A DNA stretch of 22,421 bases, taken from the NCBI GenBank assembly GCA_008016945.1, contig SSGN01000008.1:1-22421 (forward strand), read 5' to 3'. The position numbers were made by a program, and so were the translations under genes. The DNA comes from Flavobacteriales bacterium. Lineage in GTDB: Bacteria > Bacteroidota > Bacteroidia > Flavobacteriales > PHOS-HE28. This document shows positions 16,081 to 22,421 of this stretch, in pieces (the stretch's first letter is position 1; each line of letters begins with the position of its first letter). The notes under the pieces were generated by a model that did not search any database, was not told where the DNA came from, and was given only the letters and a program-made list of their open reading frames with translations.

Positions 16081-16989
16081 CTACGGGGCCGCCGAGGCGG
16101 ACGGCTGCTCCTTTCCCAGCGTGATGGCGAGCATCACTTCGTGCGTGCCCGTGCTGTGGTTCCGCAATCCGGAAGTGATGATGTCGTAGGAATAGCCGAA
16201 CTGGAAGGTCTTCTTCAGCCAGTAACCGACCATTGCACAGTAGGCATCATTGGTGCGGTAGCCTGCCCCCACCCAGAACGTGTCCTTATAGCGCACCGTC
16301 GCGTTCAGGTCGAGCTTTGGCGGAACGGGACTGGTATACTTCAGCAGGAAGGAAGGCTCGAGCTTCCAGTCTTCGCCCAGCATCCATCGGTAGCCACCCA
16401 TGGCATAGTAATGATCCTCCATACGGCTGAGGGTCTCGCTGGTCTGATCGAGGAAGTAAACCTTGTTCTGCAGGAGCTGGGGTGCCGTGGCGCCGAACCA
16501 GAAGCGCTCGCCGTACAGATAGAACCCGAACTTGGCGTCGGGCAGTAGATCCCCGCGGAGTTGATCATCCATCACGGGATCACCCGGATCATGGAACTGG
16601 ATCTTGGAGCCGTCGATCAGGAACTGAAGCAATCCTGCAGAAAGCGAAAGGGACAACTTGACCTTTTCCGTCAGTTGTAGGTGATAGGCATAGGAGAACT
16701 GGATGCCGGTCCGTCGTGTTGGGCCCACGATATCGGTGAAGAGGTACCCACCGACACCCATCTTTCCGCCAACGGGTGCCGTGCCACTGAAGGTGAAGGT
16801 GCGCGGTGCATCCTGAATGCCCACCCACTGATAACGATGGCCGCTGCGCAGTTCGAGGAATGGTCGGCTACCCGCAATGGCCGGATTGAAGACATAATCG
16901 TTGAACTGGTACTGCGACAACTGGGGCAGTTGCTGGCCGTTGGCGGTCGTTACCAACGCGACCAGACAGATCAAGAGTAGGTGGCGCAT
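16081..16989 (-). CDS. PorP/SprF family T9SS outer-membrane protein (second copy)
   Basis: The protein has 302 residues with a signal peptide (M-R-H-L-L-L-I-C-L..., cleavage likely after A-N-G). Its mature N-terminus contains S-Q-Y-Q-F-N and V-F-N-P-A-I-A-G-S, parallel to the Q-Y-M-F-N and F-N-P-A-Y-A-G-S of the first copy. Both also share a C-terminal G-T-H-E-V-M-L strand. Between these the two have clearly diverged, so they are not a recent duplication. An outer-membrane beta-barrel-like fold is expected. The ATG lies only 10 nt after the stop of the SprB-like gene, and a terminator follows 30 nt after its own stop, so it ends a unit of at least two genes. By analogy with sprB-sprF of F. 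johnsoniae it probably helps export the adhesin encoded before it. Confidence 0.92.
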   Translation of the reverse strand: MRHLLLICLVALVTTANGQQLPQLSQYQFNDYVFNPAIAGSRPFLELRSGHRYQWVGIQDAPRTFTFSGTAPVGGKMGVGGYLFTDIVGPTRRTGIQFSYAYHLQLTEKVKLSLSLSAGLLQFLIDGSKIQFHDPGDPVMDDQLRGDLLPDAKFGFYLYGERFWFGATAPQLLQNKVYFLDQTSETLSRMEDHYYAMGGYRWMLGEDWKLEPSFLLKYTSPVPPKLDLNATVRYKDTFWVGAGYRTNDAYCAMVGYWLKKTFQFGYSYDIITSGLRNHSTGTHEVMLAITLGKEQPSASAAP

Positions 16990-16999
16990 GGGGGTTCGA

Positions 17000-19900
17000 T
17001 CAACGGATGACTGTGAGCGGACCGGTATACGGCTCCGGGAAACGTTCGTCGTTCAGTTCGATGACGTAGTAGTAGGTGCCGACCGGTACGGGTCCATCGC
17101 GATAGCGTCCGTCCCACGGTCGGTCGTACCCCACGCTACGGAAAAGCAACTCACCCCATCGGTTATAGATCTCCACCTCACACTTGGGGAAGAGTTCGAT
17201 GAAGTCGATGACCCAGGTATCGTTCTTGCCATCCCCATTCGGTGTGATGCCATTGGAGATCACCACGGTGGGCACGACGGTCACCAGAACGCTGTCCGTA
17301 TCCACGCAGCCATTCGGCGCGGAAACGGTGAGCGTGAACCAGGTGCTGACGGTCGGGTGGGCGATCGGGTTGGATGCCGTGGCGTCGGAAAGGACACTGT
17401 CGGGGGCCCAGAGGAAGGAAGAGCCCAGCGGCCCGGTCGGATCACCACCCAAGGTGACCGTTTCTGATCGGAAGATGGTGTGATCCGGGCCCGCATCGGC
17501 GATCGGCAGCGGCATCCAGGACACCGTTACTTCATCCGAATCCGTGCATGGGCCATTGGAAACGATCAGCGTGAAGACATGGTCGCCCGCCGTCATCGGT
17601 GGCACGGTCAGCGTTGGTGCATTCCCGATCTCAACACCATTGGCATCGCGCCACGACCAAGAGACCGCCCCGGTACTTGCGGAGCCGTCGAGCATGATGT
17701 GCGTGCCCGAACAGGCCTGTTGGTCAAGGCCGGCATCGGCGATCACGGCCACCAGCGCACCCACCGTGATGGTGGTGTCGATGATGCAGTTGTTGGCGTC
17801 GGTCAGTAGCAAGTGATAGGATCCCGATGCCAAACCGTTAAGGTCCTCGGTCGTAGCGGCGAACCCGTTCGGGCCGGACCATGCGAAGGTGTACGGGGGC
17901 ACTCCACCGAAGGCCGTGGTGGCGATGGCGCCGTCCAGGGCATCGGCACAGCTCGCATCGGTGAGGGTATTCACTGTGAATACCAGGGCCGGTGGTTCAT
18001 TGATGGTATAGGTGAAAGCGCTGTCGCAGCCCGTCGCATCGGCGATCACGAGTCCATACACCCCTGGGCAAAGCGAGGTCGCCATTGGATCGCCCTGGCC
18101 ATTGGGTGGCACGGGGCTCCAGGTGAAGGTGTACGCACCAAGACCACCAGCAGCAGTAACAGCGACGCCACCATCACAACTTCCTGCGCACCGGATATCG
18201 CTCACCGCTGCATTGTCCGTGATCGGCGTATAGGGCAACAAGGTGAAGGTCACCGTGGTATCGCATCCAAGCGCATCGATCACATTGACCGTGTGGTCAC
18301 CGGCGCACAAACCACTCACTTGATCACCGGTGAAACCGGTCGGTTGCCAGCTGATCGTGAACGGTCCTACACCACCTGTCGGCGCCACGGCGGCCGTGCC
18401 GTCGCAAGGTCCGGCACACGTTTCTCCCGTGAACACCAGGTTGGCTTCGATCGGCGCTCCTTCATTGATCGTGAACGGCACGTCGCTGAAACATCCATTG
18501 GTGTCCGTGACCCTTGCCGTGTAGGATCCCGCGCAGAGCTGGTATACGATCGTGGTATCGGTCGCGAACGGTGTTCCATCCGCGGTCATCCACACCACGG
18601 TATGCGGCGCTACACCTCCACTGATGTTCAAGGCTGCCGTGGCCACGCACTCCGCGAAGCACTGGTTATCCGTGGTGGTGATGTCCACCAGGAGCAGGGG
18701 GGGCTCCACCAGGGTGACGGAAACCGTGGTGGAACAGCCGTTGGCATCGGCGACCACACATACCCAGGTTCCTGGACACAAGCCGGTCGCCGCATTGCTT
18801 CCCTGGCCGTTGGGAGGTACGGGATCCCAGGTGTAGGAATGGGCGCCGGTACCACCGGCAGCGGTGACCACGATGGTCCCATCGCACGCACCACTGCATG
18901 TGATGGGGATGGGATCCGCAGTGGCAACGAGCTGGTCAGGACCAAGGATGAGGAACGGCACCACGATGCTGCAGCCTGCCGCATCGCCGATGGTTACCTC
19001 CGCAGTTCCGGCACAGAAGCCTTCGGCATGTGGTGTACCCTGGCCGGTGGTCGGTTGTGGCACCCAGGCGTAGGTGTATGGCGCCACACCACCGGTCGGA
19101 CCTACCGTGGCGCTTCCATCGCAATCGCCGTAACAGGTGACCGGTGTGGTGCTCAGCGCGGGGATGATCGGATCGGGTTCGGCCACGAACGCGGTATCGA
19201 TGCTCACACATCCGATGCCGTTGGTGACCATGACGAGGTACGTGCCACCGCACATCGCGGTGACTTGCTGAGTGGAGAGGCCAAGATCATTGCCTGCTGC
19301 ATCGTACCATGCTACGACGCACGTCGGGGTTCCGCAGGAAAGCTGCACTTCCGCCGTTCCATCGCATACTCCAGGGCAGGAGGTGGTATCCGCCAGGGTG
19401 GTCAACACCTCACCCGTCATGTCCTGCACCGGCACCACCAGAGATGCTGTACAACCGGCCTGATCCGTCACCAATACATGGTACAAGCCGGCACATACGT
19501 TCTGAAGCGTATCGTTGGTGCCATGAATGGCGCCGGCGAGCGTCCACAGATAGGTGTATGACCCTGTTCCTCCGCTGGCGCTCACCGTTGCTTCACCACT
19601 GCATGCGCCGCATAGGCTTGGTGCACTTCCTCCGGCCAGCGCCAACTGTACCGGTTCCACAATGGTGTACGTGAATACGGATGCACAGCCGTTCGCATCG
19701 GTGACCGTCAGTTCATAGGTGCCCGCACAAAGGCCGAAGGCACCATTGCTTCCCTGGCCATTGGAGGGGACCGGGGACCAGGTATAGTCGTGTGCACCGG
19801 TACCTCCGGTCGTGGTGACGATGATCGAGCCATCGCAAGCACCGAAGCAAGTGGCGTCGGTGATCACCGCAGTGGCGGTGATCGGTATCGGCGCCAGGAT

Positions 19901-22421
19901 CAGGACTTGGGCCGTGGTATCACAGCCCGAAGCATCGGCGATGAGCACCTCGTACACGCCTGCGCATAGACCAGTAGCCTGCGGTGTGCCCTGGCCCGCA
20001 CCAGGATCAGGGGTCCATACATAGGTGTACGGGGCAACGCCACCCTGTGGCCCGACCGTAGCGGTGGCATCACAGGATCCGGTACAAGTTTCCGGAACGG
20101 AGGTGATCTGGGGGATGATCTCGGTGGAGGTTCCGACAGTGGCGGTGGCAAGGCTCACACATCCCGCGCCGTTGGTGACTTGCACGGTGTAGCCCCCTAC
20201 GCATAGCCCGGATAGCTGTGGATCCTGCCCCAGTACGACACCATTATCATCGGTCCACTGTATGGTGCAAGGCGCGGTACCACAGGTGAAGACCACCTCC
20301 ACCGCTCCATCGCACGCATTGGCACAGAGCGTATGTCCATCCACCACATCCAGGACCTCGGCGTTGGAGTCGGTGACGGGTACGGTGGCCTGAGCACTGC
20401 ATCCATGATCGTCACGGACCGTTACGACGTAGACCCCTCCGCACAATCCGGTAGCGACTTGATCCGTGGCCACCTCCGTGCCGCCAAGCATCCAGCTATA
20501 GGTATAGGTGCCTGTGCCACCGGCCACCAAGGCCGTAGCCGTACCGTCGCAATTCGGACAAGTGCTCTGTGTGCTCGAGGCGGACACGGACAACGGCTGC
20601 GGCGATGTGATGACGAACGTGCGCTGCAGCGTACATCCGTTCAGATCGGTGATGGTCACCGAAACATTGCCCGCACAGAAGCCGAACGCTGCGGAAGAAC
20701 CCTGACCTGTCATGGGTGCTGGCGTCCACTGGTAGCTGTAATCACCGGATCCGCCCGTGGCGATCAAGGTGATGTTGCCATCGCACGAGGTGGCACAGGA
20801 GGTATTGATGACGATCGAACTGAAGAGATCGATCGGTTGAGGTTCTGTGATGAGCACCTCGGCGACCGTCTCGCAACCGTTCCCATCGCGCACGGAAACC
20901 TCATGCACACCGGCACAAAGGCCGGAAACCGCAGGGGTTCCCTGGCCAGTGGGCGGCGCTGGATCCCAGAAGAAGACGTAGGGCGGCGTTCCATCGGCCA
21001 CGCCCACCGCCGCAGTTCCATCGCACTCACCAGCACAGGACACCGGTGAAGAGCTGACCTGTAACGTCACCACCACCGGAGCCACCACCATGGCCGTATC
21101 GATGGTGACACATCCGGAGGCGTTGGTCACCGTCACGAAGTAAGGACCCGGGCATAGCCCAGCAAGGGTGTCCACTCCCGTGGCCAGCACATTCCCATCG
21201 CCATCGGTCCATACGATCTGGCATACCGGATCGGCACACGCATAGTTGGCGGATACCACCCCATCACACGTGTTCGGGCATGAGGTGGTGCCATCCATGG
21301 CCGTGATCTCCTCACCATCGCTATCGGTGACCGGAGCGATCCACGCGCTCGTGCAACCATTGGCATCCGTGATCGTGGCGGTATAGAGGCCGGCGCACAA
21401 GGCGGACACGGTATCCGTGGTTCCAACAACGGCTCCAAGTGCATTCGTCCACACGATGGCCAGGGGATCCACACCACCATGGAAGACCGCCGAGACCTCA
21501 CCGATACATACCTGGCACTGGCTTGGCGTAGCTGAGACGGACCCGGTGATCGGCGGCGGCTCGGTCAGCGTGTAGCTGGCCGATAACGCACAACCCGAGC
21601 CATCGGTGATGGCCACATTCCACGTGCCCGCACACAAGCCGGAAATGGCATTGGTCCCTTGGCCCGACGGCGGCGGTGGCGACCATGTGAACGTGTAACC
21701 TCCAACACCTCCGTTGGTGTCGAGGAGGATCGAACCATCGCAGGTCCCCGCACAGCGCGGCTCAACGATGGTCACGTCAGTGATCATTGGAGGCGGCGCG
21801 GTGATGAGGACATCCGCCACGACACCACATCCCGTGGCATCGGTGATCGTGACTTGCACCACACCGGCACAAAGACCGGCGACACTGGGTGTTCCCTGGC
21901 CGATCGGTGGTGGCGGAGACCACAGATAGGTATACGGCTGCGTACCGCCGGTAGGGCCGACCGTAGCCGTGCCATCACATGAACCGTTGCAAGTCACCGA
22001 TGTGCTACTGCTGTTCGGCGTGATGACGGAACTGGGATCGATCTGGAAAGGCATCGCCGTGGTACAGCCGTTGTCATCAGCAAGGGTGACGGTGTACGCC
22101 GTTCCGGCACATAGCCCCGTGGCCGTCGTGGTCCCCTGGCCAGCGCCCGGTGCGGGTTGCCAATCGATGGTGATGGCCCCCGTGCCCCCTGCGATCACCA
22201 GTACGGCCGAACCGGTGCAGGGTCCAACGCAAGACTCCGGTGTCGTGGTCAGTGTCGCGGTGAGCGGGGTGGGCTCGTTGATGTTGAAGGTGATCGTGGT
22301 GTCGCAGCCCGAGGCATCGGTCACCGTCAGCGTTCGCGGACCTGGGCACAGGCCCGAAGCATGGGCCGTGCCCTGCCCCATGGCGGGTGCTGGTGTCCAC
22401 AAGTAGCTGAACGCACCCGTG
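17000..22421 (-). CDS. Giant SprB-like T9SS type B CTD adhesin, N-terminus outside window
   Basis: The frame is open to the right edge, giving 1806 visible residues; in-frame TTG or ATG codons near the edge are internal, since the sequence before them continues the repeat pattern. About 20 SprB-like repeats occupy about 17760-22421. Two Ig/PKD-like domains follow, starting I-A-D-A-G-L-D (about 17745) and I-A-D-A-G-P-D (about 17505). The type B sorting domain (about 17003-17270) has T-P-N-G-D-G, N-R-W-G, P-W-D-G and G-T-Y-Y-Y. SprB of F. johnsoniae is a cell-surface gliding adhesin with many such repeats, so a mobile or fixed surface adhesin is the natural reading; whether this organism glides cannot be told here. 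The PorP/SprF gene follows after 10 nt. Total length is unknown. Confidence 0.9.
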   Translation of the reverse strand, partial: TGAFSYLWTPAPAMGQGTAHASGLCPGPRTLTVTDASGCDTTITFNINEPTPLTATLTTTPESCVGPCTGSAVLVIAGGTGAITIDWQPAPGAGQGTTTATGLCAGTAYTVTLADDNGCTTAMPFQIDPSSVITPNSSSTSVTCNGSCDGTATVGPTGGTQPYTYLWSPPPPIGQGTPSVAGLCAGVVQVTITDATGCGVVADVLITAPPPMITDVTIVEPRCAGTCDGSILLDTNGGVGGYTFTWSPPPPSGQGTNAISGLCAGTWNVAITDGSGCALSASYTLTEPPPITGSVSATPSQCQVCIGEVSAVFHGGVDPLAIVWTNALGAVVGTTDTVSALCAGLYTATITDANGCTSAWIAPVTDSDGEEITAMDGTTSCPNTCDGVVSANYACADPVCQIVWTDGDGNVLATGVDTLAGLCPGPYFVTVTNASGCVTIDTAMVVAPVVVTLQVSSSPVSCAGECDGTAAVGVADGTPPYVFFWDPAPPTGQGTPAVSGLCAGVHEVSVRDGNGCETVAEVLITEPQPIDLFSSIVINTSCATSCDGNITLIATGGSGDYSYQWTPAPMTGQGSSAAFGFCAGNVSVTITDLNGCTLQRTFVITSPQPLSVSASSTQSTCPNCDGTATALVAGGTGTYTYSWMLGGTEVATDQVATGLCGGVYVVTVRDDHGCSAQATVPVTDSNAEVLDVVDGHTLCANACDGAVEVVFTCGTAPCTIQWTDDNGVVLGQDPQLSGLCVGGYTVQVTNGAGCVSLATATVGTSTEIIPQITSVPETCTGSCDATATVGPQGGVAPYTYVWTPDPGAGQGTPQATGLCAGVYEVLIADASGCDTTAQVLILAPIPITATAVITDATCFGACDGSIIVTTTGGTGAHDYTWSPVPSNGQGSNGAFGLCAGTYELTVTDANGCASVFTYTIVEPVQLALAGGSAPSLCGACSGEATVSASGGTGSYTYLWTLAGAIHGTNDTLQNVCAGLYHVLVTDQAGCTASLVVPVQDMTGEVLTTLADTTSCPGVCDGTAEVQLSCGTPTCVVAWYDAAGNDLGLSTQQVTAMCGGTYLVMVTNGIGCVSIDTAFVAEPDPIIPALSTTPVTCYGDCDGSATVGPTGGVAPYTYAWVPQPTTGQGTPHAEGFCAGTAEVTIGDAAGCSIVVPFLILGPDQLVATADPIPITCSGACDGTIVVTAAGGTGAHSYTWDPVPPNGQGSNAATGLCPGTWVCVVADANGCSTTVSVTLVEPPLLLVDITTTDNQCFAECVATAALNISGGVAPHTVVWMTADGTPFATDTTIVYQLCAGSYTARVTDTNGCFSDVPFTINEGAPIEANLVFTGETCAGPCDGTAAVAPTGGVGPFTISWQPTGFTGDQVSGLCAGDHTVNVIDALGCDTTVTFTLLPYTPITDNAAVSDIRCAGSCDGGVAVTAAGGLGAYTFTWSPVPPNGQGDPMATSLCPGVYGLVIADATGCDSAFTYTINEPPALVFTVNTLTDASCADALDGAIATTAFGGVPPYTFAWSGPNGFAATTEDLNGLASGSYHLLLTDANNCIIDTTITVGALVAVIADAGLDQQACSGTHIMLDGSASTGAVSWSWRDANGVEIGNAPTLTVPPMTAGDHVFTLIVSNGPCTDSDEVTVSWMPLPIADAGPDHTIFRSETVTLGGDPTGPLGSSFLWAPDSVLSDATASNPIAHPTVSTWFTLTVSAPNGCVDTDSVLVTVVPTVVISNGITPNGDGKNDTWVIDFIELFPKCEVEIYNRWGELLFRSVGYDRPWDGRYRDGPVPVGTYYYVIELNDERFPEPYTGPLTVIR
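17760..22421 (-). repeat. About 20 SprB-like coding repeats of about 235-240 bp
   Basis: A typical unit starts S/T-C-x-G-x-C-D-G-(T/S), then G-G-T-G-x-Y-T-Y-x-W, P-x-P-x-x-G-Q-G, G-L-C-A-G-x-Y, V-T-D-A-N-G-C and x-E-P-x-P. Four cysteines per unit are usual, at C-x3-C, L-C and G-C. The last unit before the PKD-like domains has lost the paired cysteines and resembles an ordinary SprB repeat (PF13573). Unit 18 is shortened and lacks the G-Q-G stretch. The array continues beyond the right edge. Confidence 0.9.
19141..21996 (-). repeat. Higher-order repeat: three A-B-C-D blocks of about 950 bp within the SprB-like array
   Basis: Units fall into four recognisable types in fixed order. A has T-A-x-V-G and G-Q-G-T-P and closes x-V-L-I. 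B has G-x-I followed by G-G-x-G and G-Q-G-(S/T). C has C-x2-C in place of C-x3-C, no G-Q-G, and closes P-V-x-D. D has an extra C-x4-C pair and T-N-x-x-G-C-V. The first A unit starts near 21996, later ones near 21041, 20091 and 19140, giving spacings of about 955, 950 and 951 bp. A fourth block starts with A and B at 19140, then decays into a C-like unit with C-x3-C. This implies growth by duplication of a four-unit block. Confidence 0.8.

Noticed and set aside
17813..19561. Plus-strand frame of 582 aa antisense to the SprB-like array
   Set aside because: Its Cys/Arg/Gly/His-rich periodic sequence is explained by the repeat on the minus strand, and it shows no domain of its own.

Overview
The window looks like a piece of a GC-rich Bacteroidota chromosome, most likely a Flavobacteriales-type lineage. 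The lineage call rests on protein families rather than on any marker gene. The families are a DUF2723 membrane protein, two PorP/SprF-family outer-membrane proteins, a PorE-like OmpA/PD40 protein, and two giant surface proteins ending in the type B (gliding-motility-associated, TIGR04131-like) sorting domain of the type IX secretion system (T9SS). A tRNA promoter candidate also fits the Bacteroidota pattern TTG-N19-TAnnTTTG.

Layout, left to right. (1) 1-156 is the C-terminal end of an MtfA/M90-type metallopeptidase gene on the plus strand. (2) 157-505 is intergenic: a tRNA-Gln(TTG) on the minus strand with its own terminator and promoter, plus a weak plus-strand promoter candidate. (3) 506-4491 is a two-gene plus-strand unit: a 1117-residue DUF2723 membrane protein, then a NodB/CE4 polysaccharide deacetylase 5 nt downstream. 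(4) 4478-15560 is a three-gene minus-strand operon read right to left: a roughly 2650-residue repeat protein, a PorP/SprF protein, and a PorE-like TPR/beta-propeller/Ig-like/OmpA protein. Its genes are joined by ATGA and TGATG overlaps, and its end overlaps the end of the deacetylase gene by 14 bp. (5) 15561-16080 is the largest gap, about 0.5 kb. It holds a chain of inverted repeats and a good minus-strand terminator. (6) 16081-22421 is a second minus-strand adhesin/PorP pair. Its giant SprB-repeat protein runs off the right edge, so its N-terminus is missing.

How the genes may work together. In Flavobacterium johnsoniae, sprF lies directly after the giant adhesin gene sprB and is needed for SprB to reach the surface. 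Both halves of this window repeat that order (type B CTD adhesin, then PorP/SprF), so each PorP-like protein is probably the dedicated partner of the adhesin encoded before it. The OmpA-domain protein may tie the assembly to peptidoglycan. This is inference from gene order and family knowledge.

The most unusual feature is the internal architecture of the two giant proteins. The first has about 30 tandem units of about 81 residues, each with a conserved cysteine pair, in two subtypes, the longer of which tends to occur as neighbouring pairs. The second has about 20 four-cysteine SprB-like units that are organised, over most of the visible region, into a higher-order A-B-C-D block of four different units repeating about every 950 bp.
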